A DNA stretch of 64,000 nt from Acerihabitans sp015654925 (GCF_047324175.1 NZ_CP178732.1:4774001-4838000), one strand, 5' to 3'. Positions 49,052-58,900 are shown, numbered from the stretch's first letter. Notes: generated by a model from the sequence alone, not told the origin. Translations and numbers: made by a program.

Positions 49052-49786
49052 ATGAGTATCAGAGGCAAAGTAGTCGCGATCACGGGGGCAAGCAGCGGGA
49101 TTGGTCGTGCGACGGCGAAGTTACTTGCAGAGCGCGGTGCGTTCGTGGTGCTGGGTTCTCGCAACGAATCAGCGCTTCAGGCCGTTGCGGGCGAAATTAC
49201 TTCCGCGGGCGGCAAAGCCGTATTTAAGACAACCGATGTACGTCACCGGGGCGCGCTTGAAGAGCTTGTCGCATTGGCGGTCGAGCGAGGCGGCAAGCTC
49301 GACGTCATGGTTAACAACGCCGGGGTTGGGCCGATCTCCCGTTTTGATGCACTGCGTGTCGAGGACTGGGATCTGATGATAGACGTTAACTTGCGCGGCA
49401 CGCTTTACGGCATCGCTGCTGCCCTGCCGGTGTTTGCGCAACAGGGAAGCGGGCATGTGGTTAACGTCGTTTCAACGGCTGGCATCCAGATCGTCCCGAC
49501 AATGGGCGTCTATGCCGCCACTAAAAACGCGGTGCGCACGGCGACCGAGGTGCTGAGGCAGGAGGCAGGCCCCAATCTTCGCGTGACCGAAATCTCTCCG
49601 GGAGTGATCGCCACGAATTTCGGTGACAGCATCACGGACAAAACCACGAAGAAGCTGATTGACGAGCGCCTTGGCGGTATTGCGATCTCACCTGACGCGA
49701 TCGCGCGGGGCATCCTCTTTGCACTAGAGCAACCCCCTGAAGTGGATGTTGGCAGCATTGTTATTCGTCCAACCGCACAGGGCTGA
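49052..49786 (+). CDS. Short-chain dehydrogenase/reductase (classical SDR)
   Basis: 244-residue NAD(P)-dependent oxidoreductase. Cofactor motif TGASSGIG (residues about 11-18), NNAG near 86, catalytic serine in VVSTAG, and YxxxK as YAATK. An arginine in the GSRNES loop after the second strand favours NADP. The substrate cannot be told. ATG at 49052 has AAAGGAAAG upstream. With the divergent AraC regulator it forms a two-gene cassette common in accessory genomes; the bias towards tcg, gcg and cgc codons differs slightly from neighbouring genes by eye. Confidence 0.92.
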   Translation: MSIRGKVVAITGASSGIGRATAKLLAERGAFVVLGSRNESALQAVAGEITSAGGKAVFKTTDVRHRGALEELVALAVERGGKLDVMVNNAGVGPISRFDALRVEDWDLMIDVNLRGTLYGIAAALPVFAQQGSGHVVNVVSTAGIQIVPTMGVYAATKNAVRTATEVLRQEAGPNLRVTEISPGVIATNFGDSITDKTTKKLIDERLGGIAISPDAIARGILFALEQPPEVDVGSIVIRPTAQG

Positions 49787-49936
49787 GTCGCCAACTTCTT
49801 GAAGGAAAATTGACGTCGCAGAGGAAAACTTGCTGGCGAACGAGAATACCGTTTGATTGAGGGCTTCTTTTTCAAGCACTTCTTTTTCAAATACTTCTTT
49901 TTCAAATAGAAAACAAAGGGAAGATACCCAGCCTAA
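49787..49936. other. 3' flank of the SDR gene
   Basis: 150 bases with no gene. It contains the 15-bp tandem repeats at 49864-49908. I see no hairpin terminator for the SDR gene. Confidence 0.4.
49864..49908 (+). repeat. Three tandem 15-bp repeats
   Basis: Three head-to-tail copies of cttctttttcaaata (49864, 49879, 49894); the first copy ends in gca instead of ata, and the other two are identical. Read on the minus strand they encode a short lysine-rich repeat in one frame, but no gene is credible there. Confidence 0.85.
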
Positions 49937-50150
49937 GCCGAGCGCAACGCCGCGCCGCACGCGCAGACCTACGGCGAAGCAGCCGATGCGGCGACGCCGA
50001 TCCCGCACATGCTAGAGGCGTTCATGGCCGGAGATCGGGGATTCAAGAAGGGGGCAACCACCGCCACGGCTTCGCCGGCAAAACCGACCTGACGGCGCAG
50101 ACAAGCCCACCACCATCACCCATGACGAAGGCAGCTCAAACCCGCCCTAA
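49937..50150 (+). pseudogene. Decayed coding remnant in three frames
   Basis: After an in-frame stop at 49934, one frame reads on to a TGA at 50090 and contains YGEAADAATPIPHMLEAFMA and GDRGFKKG. From about 50050 a second frame continues sensibly (NHRHGFAGKTDL), and from about 50105 a third gives TTITHDEGSSNPP and a stop at 50148-50150. The three stretches in order look like one C-terminal domain broken by two frameshifts. I cannot name the family. It could also be chance, since GC-rich DNA has long open frames. Confidence 0.4.
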
Positions 50151-50226
50151 TTTCTTACCCTATATAGGCTTTTAGCTTCAAGCCGGCCTATACGGGAAAC
50201 CGGGCACAGGCCAATTTTTGCCTGCT

Positions 50227-51609
50227 CTACGGCGGTGATACCGCCAGTCCCGCTTTGAGATTCAGCTGGGCCAGCAGTTTACCGTGAATACCGCCGAATC
50301 CGCCGTTGCTCATGACCAGGATATAATCCCCGGGCTGCGATCTTTTAACGATCATATCCACCAGCGTATCCACGTCCGCGCTCCAGTGAGCGGGCTGTAC
50401 GCAGGCCTCGGCGACTTCGCTCACCTGCCAGGGAATATGCTGCGGCTGGAATAAAAAGACTTCGTCGGCCCGCCCCAGGGAAGGCGCGAGTTCATTTTTG
50501 TTCAGGCCCATTTTCATGGTGTTTGAACGGGGTTCAAGTACGGCCAAAATACGCGCGGTTCCGCCAACCTTGCTGCGCAGCGCGGCCAGCGTGGCGAGGA
50601 TAGCCGTGGGATGATGGGCGAAATCATCATAGAGCTTGACGCCGTTCGCGGTGCCCTTTAGCTCCAGACGACGGCGGGCATTAATAAAGGACCCCAGCGC
50701 CTGGCAGGCGTCAGCCGGCTGCACCCCCACATGCCGGGCGGCGGCAATGGCCATCAGCGCGTTATGCATGTTATGTTCGCCGACGATATCCCAATGGACT
50801 TCGCCGACGCATTCACCTTGCAAAAACACCTGGAACGCGCTGGAATCCGCCGCAATTTTTTTCGCGCGCCAGCTGCCCTCTTCGCCGACATACTCTTGCT
50901 CGCTCCAGCAGCCCATCGCCATGACCTGCTTTAGATGCGGATCGTTATCAGGCAGAATAATTTTGCCTTTACCCGGCACCAGCCTGACCAAATGATGAAA
51001 CTGCTTCTGGATGGCCTTCAGATCGTCAAAAATATCCGCATGATCGAATTCAAGATTATTCAAAATCAGGGTGCGCGGGCAGTAATGAACGAACTTGGAA
51101 CGTTTATCAAAAAACGCGCAATCGTATTCATCCGCTTCCACCACAAAAAAATCGCTGTCGCCCAACCGGGCCGACACCGTGAAGTTCCCCGGTACGCCGC
51201 CGATCACGAACCCCGGCTGATAGCCGCAGACTTCCAGTATCCAGGTAACCATGCCGGCGGTGGTGGTTTTGCCGTGGGTGCCGGCGACGGCGATCACCCA
51301 GCGCTGTTGCAGCACCCGATCGTGCAACCACTGCGGGCCGGATACATAACGTATTCCCCGCTCAAGCACGGCTTCCACGCATGGATTACCGCGGCTCATC
51401 GCGTTGCCGATAATAACCAATTCCGGTTCCGGCGAAAGCTGGGCCGGATCGTAGCCCTGGATAAGCTGGATGCCCTGATCTTGCAGCAGGGTGCTCATGG
51501 GAGGGTAGACATTATCATCAGACCCGGTGACATCGTGTCCCAGTGAACGGGCCAGCACCGCTAACCCGCCCATAAACGTGCCACAGATACCGAGAATATG
51601 TATGCGCAT
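50227..51609 (-). CDS. mpl: UDP-MurNAc:L-alanyl-gamma-D-glutamyl-meso-DAP ligase
   Basis: Mur-ligase-family recycling enzyme that attaches the murein tripeptide released by amidases directly to UDP-MurNAc. 460 residues (E. coli 457). N-terminal MRIHILGICGTFMGGLA, ATP-binding GTHGKTTTAGM, the carbamoyl-lysine region ADEYDCAFFDKRSKF, NNLEFDHADIF, and DDFAHHPTAI at the C-terminal domain. Divergent from fbp across 299 bases, the E. coli arrangement. Confidence 0.97.
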   Translation of the reverse strand: MRIHILGICGTFMGGLAVLARSLGHDVTGSDDNVYPPMSTLLQDQGIQLIQGYDPAQLSPEPELVIIGNAMSRGNPCVEAVLERGIRYVSGPQWLHDRVLQQRWVIAVAGTHGKTTTAGMVTWILEVCGYQPGFVIGGVPGNFTVSARLGDSDFFVVEADEYDCAFFDKRSKFVHYCPRTLILNNLEFDHADIFDDLKAIQKQFHHLVRLVPGKGKIILPDNDPHLKQVMAMGCWSEQEYVGEEGSWRAKKIAADSSAFQVFLQGECVGEVHWDIVGEHNMHNALMAIAAARHVGVQPADACQALGSFINARRRLELKGTANGVKLYDDFAHHPTAILATLAALRSKVGGTARILAVLEPRSNTMKMGLNKNELAPSLGRADEVFLFQPQHIPWQVSEVAEACVQPAHWSADVDTLVDMIVKRSQPGDYILVMSNGGFGGIHGKLLAQLNLKAGLAVSPP

Positions 51610-51908
51610 AATTTTTCCATTTTTTTAACAACGATCTGCGGCCCATTCTACCGCTGCGGCCGGACGATATAAACGGATTTGATGATGTACCCGCATTCGT
51701 TTAAGCTAAACTTCCTATGCAGACGTTAGTGGTAAACCGGCCAGGAGTATATGGGCCAGTGGTTTTGGTAAGCGGTAACGGGTCAGTGATTTTCGGTTAG
51801 CGATACGAGTTAGGGGTTATTATGGGTTCAGGCAGGTTAAATGAATAACCGATAATACCGCTTTTCATCCATGGCTACAGTGTCTTATTTCGATTCAGGG
51901 AAAGTGTT
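51610..51908. other. mpl-fbp divergent region
   Basis: 299 bases. A two-copy imperfect repeat lies at 51753-51807. Promoters for both genes must be here; I could not assign boxes with confidence. Confidence 0.4.
51753..51807 (+). repeat. Imperfect tandem repeat before fbp
   Basis: Two head-to-tail units of 27-28 bases, starting gggccagtggttttgg and gggtcagtgattttcgg, each ending in agcg-ta-c. They differ at several positions and by one base in length. Confidence 0.6.
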
Positions 51909-52916
51909 ATGAAAACGTTAGGCGAATTTATCGTTGAGAAGCAGCACGAATTTCCACACGCTACCGGTGAGCTTACCGCGTTGCTCTCCGCGATAAAATT
52001 AGGTGCGAAGATCATACATCGCGATATCAATACCGCGGGTTTAGTGGATATCCTGGGCACCAGCGGCGTGTCCAATATCCAGGGCGAAGTCCAGATGAAA
52101 CTAGACCTGTTCGCCAATGAAAAGCTAAAAGCGGCGCTGAAAGCCCGTGGACAAGTGGCGGGGATTGCGTCTGAAGAAGAAGACGAGATCGTGATTTTTG
52201 ACGGCGATCGTTCCACCAGCGGCAAATATGTGGTGCTGATGGACCCGCTGGACGGCTCTTCCAATATCGACGTCAACGTATCCGTCGGCACCATTTTCTC
52301 CATTTACCGCCGTATCACCCCCGTAGGCACGCCGGTTACGGAAGCGGATTTTCTGCAGCCCGGCAATAAACAGGTCGCGGCGGGATATGTGGTGTATGGC
52401 TCTTCCACCATGCTGGTCTACACCACCGGCTGCGGCGTCCACGCCTTCACTTACGATCCCTCCATCGGGGTATTCTGCCTGTCCCACGAAAGCGTGCGCT
52501 TCCCGGCCACGGGCAATATGTATTCAATTAACGAAGGCAACTACATCAAGTTTCCCACCGGCGTTAAAAAATACATTAAATATTGCCAGGAAATGGATGA
52601 AGCCACCCACCGCCCCTATACCTCGCGCTATATCGGCTCGTTGGTATCGGACTTCCACCGCAACCTGCTCAAAGGCGGCATCTACCTTTACCCCAGCACC
52701 GCCACGCACCCGCAGGGCAAACTGCGCCTGCTTTACGAATGCAACCCTATGGCATTCCTGGCCGAACAAGCGGGCGGCAAAGCCAGCGACGGCGCCAACC
52801 GCATCCTCGACATCCAGCCGGAAAAACTGCACCAGCGCTCGCCGTTTTTTGTAGGCACGGAATCAATGGTTAACGACGCCGAACGCTTTATGCGCGAATA
52901 CCCGGACAACAACTAA
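51909..52916 (+). CDS. fbp: Fructose-1,6-bisphosphatase class 1
   Basis: Gluconeogenic phosphatase making fructose 6-phosphate; AMP-inhibited in E. coli. 335 residues (E. coli 332). Visible: MKTLGEFIVEKQHEFPHATGELTALLSAIKLGAKIIHRDI (with the AMP-site lysine region), ASEEEDE (metal-binding), MDPLDGSSNIDVNVSVGTIFSIY (class I signature), YVVYGSSTMLVYTTG, and KLRLLYECNPMAFL with catalytic residues. It converges on the chemotaxis gene, with the duplicated 66-bp elements in between. Confidence 0.97.
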   Translation: MKTLGEFIVEKQHEFPHATGELTALLSAIKLGAKIIHRDINTAGLVDILGTSGVSNIQGEVQMKLDLFANEKLKAALKARGQVAGIASEEEDEIVIFDGDRSTSGKYVVLMDPLDGSSNIDVNVSVGTIFSIYRRITPVGTPVTEADFLQPGNKQVAAGYVVYGSSTMLVYTTGCGVHAFTYDPSIGVFCLSHESVRFPATGNMYSINEGNYIKFPTGVKKYIKYCQEMDEATHRPYTSRYIGSLVSDFHRNLLKGGIYLYPSTATHPQGKLRLLYECNPMAFLAEQAGGKASDGANRILDIQPEKLHQRSPFFVGTESMVNDAERFMREYPDNN

Positions 52917-52925
52917 CCATAAATA

Positions 52926-52991
52926 CCCCTTGGCCCGCCAAGCCCGCGAGCGCCGGCGCTGACAACGTGCCGGTTAAAGGGAAAGCGCGCC
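52926..52991. repeat. 66-bp direct repeat, copy 1
   Basis: Starts ccccttggc and ends gaaagcgcgcc; 59 of 66 positions match the copy at 53030. It starts just after the fbp stop. Confidence 0.85.
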
Positions 52992-53029
52992 GTAGGGGTT
53001 GAGGCGGCCATCTCCTGGCCGTCCGAACG

Positions 53030-53095
53030 CCCCTTGGCACGGTAAGCCCGCGAGCGTCGGCGCTGACAACGAACCGGTCAAAGGGAAAGCGCGCC
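53030..53095. repeat. 66-bp direct repeat, copy 2
   Basis: Second copy, 104 bases downstream of the first. It is followed by a hairpin gcgccatc/gatggcgc (53090-53109). Between the copies lies an inverted repeat cggcca/tggccg. Differences from copy 1 are spread out, so the duplication is not recent. Confidence 0.85.
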
Positions 53096-53118
53096 ATCTC
53101 CCGATGGCGCCCTCCACC

Positions 53119-54717
53119 TCAGGCCGCGGCCTTCTCTGTTTCCTCCGCCCCAATCTCACCCGCTTCCAACTGAAATAACGCCATGCTGGCCGCCAACTGC
53201 TCCGACTGCGCCTGCAGCGAACGCGTAGCGGCGGTTGACTCCTCCACCAGCGACGCATTCTGCTGCGCTACCGCATCCATCTGCGACACCGCCAGGGAAA
53301 TTTGCTCGATCCCGCGGCTTTGCTCATCGGTGGCATTGGAAATCTCACGCATCAAACGGGTCACGCGCATCACTTCTTCAGAAATCTCGTCCATGGTCTC
53401 CCCGGCGGTATGCGCCATTTCCGACCCTTCGTTAACCCGCCCCTGGGACTCTTTAATCAACCCCTTAATTTCTTTGGCCGCCTCGGCGCTGCGATGAGCC
53501 AAATTGCGCACCTCCCCCGCCACTACCGCGAACCCGCGTCCCTGCTCGCCGGCGCGCGCCGCCTCCACCGCCGCATTGAGCGCCAGAATATTGGTCTGAA
53601 AAGCAATGCCGTCAATCACGCCGAGGATATCGGCGATACGCCGCGAACTGGAGGTAATGGCCTGCATTTTCTCAATCACGTAGCACACGACTTCGCTGCC
53701 TTTATCGGCGGTATCGGATACCGTCTTGGCTAATTCATGGGCCTGGCGGGCATGCTCGGCATTAAGTTTTACCGTTTGGGTCAGTTGCTCCATACTGGCC
53801 GCGGTCTGCTCAAGGGCGGCGGCGGACGCCTCGGTACGCTGGGACAGATTCACATTGCCGGACGCCAATTCCCGCGTACCCGCATCGATTTGCCCCCCGG
53901 CCTGCCGCACTTCGCTGACCGCATCCGCCAGGGATTGTTGCATCAATGCCAACGCCCGGTTCAGGCGCCCCAGCTCGTTGTTGCGGTTCACCGCCACCGG
54001 ATGATACAAATCGCCGGCGGCGATATGTTCCAAATGCACGATCGCGGTATCCAGCGGCCGCAGAATAAAATATCGCATCATCAGCCAGGCCGTGGTCGCC
54101 AGCGCCAGGCTCAGCACACAGGCGATAATGACCAGCGTCAACTGCAAACGGGCACTATCAGCCGCGGCGAGCTGGATATCCTGCCCGGCCTGCGACGCGA
54201 ATTGCTGAAAACCGGCGAGCTGTTGATCCATCTCGTTGCTCAGCGGGGTTAAATGAGTTTCCAGCACTTGGTAATAGGCATCGATATCAGCGTTGCTCAA
54301 GGCTTTAAGCACCGCTTTAACGCCCTGGTCGTTATAGCGCTGATAAACCATATTCAGCTGTTGGGCGCGTTTCGCCCCCTCGGAGGTGATCGACCCCACC
54401 GCCATAAATGCCGCCATGGCGTCGTCGGCCTGTTTGGCCAGCGCTTTGGCGTTATTGGTGGAGGTCTGGGCTTCGTTAATCAGGCCGGTTTCAAACTGCC
54501 TGACCGCCAGCGACGCCTCGGTGCGCGCACGCAGCGACGCATTATAAGCGCGACTGAGCGAACCCAGCTCTTCTCCCTGGATTTGGTTAGTGGCTTGCAG
54601 AGAATGTGAACTTTGCCGGATGGTATAGAGACTAATGCCGCTGACAATAAATAAAATTATTGTCATCAGTACCAGCCAGGTGAGCAACCCGACCTTGACG
54701 CTCATATTTTTGAACAT
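53119..54717 (-). CDS. Methyl-accepting chemotaxis protein
   Basis: 532-residue inner-membrane chemoreceptor. Transmembrane helix 1 (about 8-28), a periplasmic four-helix (TarH-like) ligand domain to about 185, transmembrane helix 2 (about 188-210), HAMP domain, and the methyl-accepting signalling coiled coil with the hairpin tip DGIAFQTNILALNAAVEAARAGEQGRGFAVVAGEVR. No C-terminal CheR-docking pentapeptide of the NWETF type, so it is probably adapted by other receptors. The ligand is unknown. ATG at 54717 has AGGAAC upstream; the frame is open 13 more codons. In E. coli the fbp-ppa interval holds the ytfQRT-yjfF sugar ABC genes; here this receptor takes that place. Confidence 0.93.
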   Translation of the reverse strand: MFKNMSVKVGLLTWLVLMTIILFIVSGISLYTIRQSSHSLQATNQIQGEELGSLSRAYNASLRARTEASLAVRQFETGLINEAQTSTNNAKALAKQADDAMAAFMAVGSITSEGAKRAQQLNMVYQRYNDQGVKAVLKALSNADIDAYYQVLETHLTPLSNEMDQQLAGFQQFASQAGQDIQLAAADSARLQLTLVIIACVLSLALATTAWLMMRYFILRPLDTAIVHLEHIAAGDLYHPVAVNRNNELGRLNRALALMQQSLADAVSEVRQAGGQIDAGTRELASGNVNLSQRTEASAAALEQTAASMEQLTQTVKLNAEHARQAHELAKTVSDTADKGSEVVCYVIEKMQAITSSSRRIADILGVIDGIAFQTNILALNAAVEAARAGEQGRGFAVVAGEVRNLAHRSAEAAKEIKGLIKESQGRVNEGSEMAHTAGETMDEISEEVMRVTRLMREISNATDEQSRGIEQISLAVSQMDAVAQQNASLVEESTAATRSLQAQSEQLAASMALFQLEAGEIGAEETEKAAA

Positions 54718-54977
54718 TGTTCCTGCCCCTGCTTTTTCAGATGTTGATGAAGACAAATCACCCGGCAGAGGCCGTACACTCCGCCCTGCATCGGTTATCG
54801 GACGCGGCAGGTTTTACTTTATCGATTTGGCGGTTATAAGCGGATTATGTGAAATATCTCACAAGGCTTGGGCAAAAGCTAAAATGACCGGGGTTGGTGA
54901 ATCAGCGGTGAACTAACGTAAAATTTGGTTATAATAGGCGTCACGCCACTCTATTAAGCACGATTAAGGAAATTGAC

Positions 54978-55505
54978 ATGAGTTTGAATCAGGTACCGGC
55001 AGGTAAAGATCTTCCCGAGGATATTTATGTTGTGATCGAAATCCCCGCCAACGCTTCGCCTATCAAATATGAAATTGATAAGGACTCCGGCTCGCTGTTT
55101 GTCGATCGTTTCATGTCCACCGCCATGTTCTACCCGTGTAATTATGGTTATATCAACCATACCCTGTCCCTGGATGGCGATCCGGTGGATGTGCTGGTGC
55201 CCACGCCTTACCCGCTGCAACCCGGTTCCGTGATTCGCTGCCGTCCGGTGGGCGTGCTCAAAATGACCGACGAAGCCGGTGAAGACGCCAAGCTGGTGGC
55301 GGTTCCCCACACCAAGTTGACCAAAGAATATGATCATGTGAAAGACGTGGAAGATCTTTCGCCGCTACTGCGGGCACAAATCACGCATTTCTTTGAACAC
55401 TATAAAGATTTGGAACAGGGTAAATGGGTGAAAGTGGCTGGCTGGGAAAATGCCGAAGCCGCAAAAGCGGAAATCATTGCCTCGTTCGAACGCGCTAAAA
55501 AATAA
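54978..55505 (+). CDS. ppa: Inorganic pyrophosphatase
   Basis: Hydrolyses pyrophosphate, driving biosynthesis forward. 175 residues (E. coli 176). Family signature DGDPVDVLV with the metal-binding aspartates, YVVIEIPANASPIKYEIDKDSGSLFVDRF, and MFYPCNYGYINHT. ATG at 54978 with AAGGAAATTGAC upstream. Divergent from the chemoreceptor gene. Confidence 0.97.
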   Translation: MSLNQVPAGKDLPEDIYVVIEIPANASPIKYEIDKDSGSLFVDRFMSTAMFYPCNYGYINHTLSLDGDPVDVLVPTPYPLQPGSVIRCRPVGVLKMTDEAGEDAKLVAVPHTKLTKEYDHVKDVEDLSPLLRAQITHFFEHYKDLEQGKWVKVAGWENAEAAKAEIIASFERAKK

Positions 55506-55560
55506 TCATCGCCGGAACAATGCGTTAACCCGGCCTTGCATTATGTGTTGAATGTGGCCC

Positions 55561-55604
55561 GCGCCGGGCGACACCTCTCCTTCGTGGAGCGTGTCGCCCG
55601 GCGC
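55561..55604. terminator. Long hairpin between ppa and ytfP
   Basis: Perfect 14-base stem gcgccgggcgacac/gtgtcgcccggcgc, with a second small stem (ctcc/ggag) in its loop. There is no T-run on either side. It sits between convergent ppa and ytfP, so it probably ends or stabilises both transcripts. Confidence 0.6.
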
Positions 55605-55612
55605 GGCGCCAA

Positions 55613-55960
55613 TCAGGGCTCGTCGTCCCGCTTGGCCCAGTCGCCGCCCTTAAGCTGCCGCAATCCCTCCACCGGGCGTTGATAGACATACATCCAGGCG
55701 CTGCCATAAGGCGTCGCAATCAATGCCCGTTTATATTCACCGCTTTTTGTACGCAAGGCATCCAGCTCGGCCAAGGTCGAGGAATCAATGCGATAGACTT
55801 CACAATATACCGTCCCCTCGCCAGGGACTACCGCTGGGTAATGGCCGAGATCGTACAATTCAAAACCCGAGATCTCATGATCTCCCAGCCATTGGCCGTT
55901 CGTCATCCAGTGACTGTTGCCCTGATTGCGTCGCAGACTACCGTAGACAATTATTCGCAT
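55613..55960 (-). CDS. ytfP: Gamma-glutamylcyclotransferase-like protein YtfP
   Basis: 115-residue member of the GGCT/AIG2-like family (E. coli YtfP has 113). The substrate-binding YGSLRR motif is at residues 6-11; the EVYRID and AELDALR segments carry the glutamate that is catalytic in active relatives. Its reaction in bacteria is not established. It follows tamB by two bases and so belongs to the tamA-tamB-ytfP operon, as in E. coli. Confidence 0.93.
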   Translation of the reverse strand: MRIIVYGSLRRNQGNSHWMTNGQWLGDHEISGFELYDLGHYPAVVPGEGTVYCEVYRIDSSTLAELDALRTKSGEYKRALIATPYGSAWMYVYQRPVEGLRQLKGGDWAKRDDEP

Positions 55961-55962
55961 CG

Positions 55963-58900
55963 TTAAAACTCAAACTGATAGAGCAAGTCTAATGCCTGGT
56001 TAAGACCAGACACGGCTTCCAGATAAAGTCTAGGCATTAAACGGTAACGTAACGTTAACGTTGCCAATGAATCAAAAATACCGACACCATATTTCACTTG
56101 CAAACCGGATGTGAGATACCCGCTGACCACTACCTGGGAGTCGTCGCCAACGCCCTGGGTGTCGAGTGTTAAATCACTCACACCGAATGCCGCGCCGATT
56201 TTACCCACAAGTTGCCCGCTTTGCGCAACCCCCATGCCGATTAACATCGATGTCATCGCGCTGCTGTCGGCGCCCGGGGTATTGAGCCCCTGGCCCCGCA
56301 GCAGATATGACAGCGCTTCCTGCTGCGATTTCACCGGATCGGAGAAGACCTCAAGCTTGGGCTGGTCGGCCATGCCGGTAACCCGCACCCCGGCCGTTAC
56401 GCCGTCCGCGGTGGAATCAGGGTTGCGGATGGCTTCGATATTCAGCAACGGCTGATCCGGGGGGCCGGCAAACATCAGCTGTCCGCGCCGGATGATTAAA
56501 TCCTGCCCATAGGCGCTGAAACGCCCGTAAGGGATATTGATTTGACCGTTCAGGCCCAGCCCCTGCTTATCCTGGACCATTTTCAGATCCCCTTGCAACC
56601 GCGCCTTGAGGCCGAATGCATCCAGCCGGACATCGTCGCCCACATGGATGATCAAATTGCTGTTGATGGTGGTCGATACTTTTGTCCGCTCCACCGGCTG
56701 TAGGCGATCGTCAAGGATCACCTCATCGGGGGAGACGCCAACCGCGCTCGGAGGCAACTCTTTTACCACAATCCGCGCCCAGGGAATATCAACCTTACCG
56801 TTCAAGGTGAATAGCTGCGGCGCAGCTTCCAAAACAATGTCGGGAGACACGTCCATGCGCACCATGGGCGGCACGGTAATTCTGACGCGTGTGCCCTGCG
56901 CCGCGATCCTGGCGCGCCAGGCGCTGATCTGGCTCCAATCGGCGTTGCCGGTTAAATTGATCTGCCCGTGGGTGGTTTGAATCGTCCCCTGCATTTGCGA
57001 ACTGGTGCCGGCGAAGCTCATCGCCAGGCGGCTCTCGGCCATGGCAAACGGCATCCAATTGCCGCGGATCAACACGCGTTCGAGATTCAATTGCCCGAAC
57101 AGCTGCGGCTGGGCGACGCTGCCGCCGATGCGCAGGTTGGCATTCAGCATGCCGGCGGCGCTTTCACCGCGCGACAAAACGGGATTAACGATGCCAAGGG
57201 ACAGCCGGGTGATGTTCATGGTGCCCGACAGCGTCCGCCGCCCCAGGGGATCGCCCACCTGGATCTGGCCGTTGAACTGCCCGTTGCCGGCAATGCCCAC
57301 CTGCCAGTCCAGACTGGCGCGGTCATGATCCAGACCGGCGGTCAGATTCAGCGTTTCAAACGCGATGGGCAACGCGTTGCCCTGAACTTGCTGCACCGCC
57401 TTCACGCCCTTGCCCGACAGCGTAATCCTGGCCCGCGGCAACCCGCCCCCCGGCTGCCAGCTGATATCCGCCCGGCCGGTGAAGACGCCGCCCAGCGCGG
57501 TCTGCTCCGGCAGGTAGGGTTTGACCATGGCCAGATCGAAACGGTTGAGCGCCAGCGTGGCCTGGCCGCTGGCGCCGGCGTCAATGGCGGTGGGCACGCA
57601 AATTTGGGCGTCGGGGTTTAACCAGCAGTGCGGTCCGATGGTTATCCGCTGGGCGCTTTGCTGGTAATCCAGCGCCATATCGCGGCTTAGCCGCCATTCG
57701 CCCACCGGGCTGCTAAAGCGGGTCTGGCTCAGGGCGCCGCGCCAGCGCCGCTGTTGCCGATCGTAACCGCCGTTTAGCACCAGGCTGCCCGCCACCGGGT
57801 CGCCCTGGAGATTTAAGCGCAGCTGATGCCGGCGTTCGTCCCCGGTGGCCGCCAGGGTCAGTTGGCGCACCACGAAATCATCCTGCTGGAGCCGGTCGAC
57901 GCGTAAATCCAGATCGCCGCGCACGATATCGCTGGCGCTCAGGTTGCCGTTCAGGGCAACCCGGCGGATGGTTAACGACTGCCAGCGCAAATCGGCGGCG
58001 GTGAGATTCATACGCACCTGCGGGCTATTTCTATCGCCGCGGACATTAAGCGTGCCGCGGGCGGTCCCGGCCAGGCCCGGCAGCGTGCCATTCAGGTTCG
58101 GCGCGTCAATCACCGCGTCCAGGGCCAGCCGCTCATTCAGGTCGCCTTTGATATCCAGGCTATTGCGTCCCAGCGCCAGGCGCAGATCGGGAATATGCCA
58201 TTGGCCGGCGGCGTTGCCGCTCAGGGAACCGCGGGCGGTGACCTGATTTTGCCTGACATTGCCGTCCAGGGTCAGCTCCGGGACGCTGAGCTGCCAGCTG
58301 CCGCCGTGCATGCTGCCCCGGGTAACTATTTTCCCGGCCAGCTTGGCCGGCCAGTCCGGCCATTGCCGGGCGGTATTGATGCCAGCCAGCGTCAGTTCGC
58401 TGCGCCAGCTTACCGCATCGCTCCAGTCCACTACCGCGCTGAGATCGCTCACGCCTTCGAGCGCCGTCACCCGCAGGCGCGAGAGGGTAAACTGAGTGGG
58501 ATTGCCTTTACCGTCCAGCGCCAGATCCGCCGGCGGCAGGCCCTCGCCGCTGAGGGCCCCATGCATGGCGAGGGTGTAATCCACCGCCTTGCCGTCGACG
58601 TTTACCGCCAGATTACGCAGGCGATATTGCGCGTCCCCGCTTAGCGGCCACTGAAAACCGGGGCTGGCGAGCGCCACGTTCAGCGGCAGTCCGGCGTCCG
58701 CCAGCCGGGTCTTGGCGTTAAACTGCGCTTTTACCGGGCCGGAGAAATTAAGCGCCGCCGTGAGCTGGTCGCGCAAGCCGCCGCCGACATTGAGTTTGAT
58801 CTTCTCGCCTTTGATCGGATCGACATTCAGAATGGCGTTAACGGTTAAATCCACCGGCCATTGCCCGCTTAGCTGCGCCCGTCCGCTGGCATTCAGCGCC

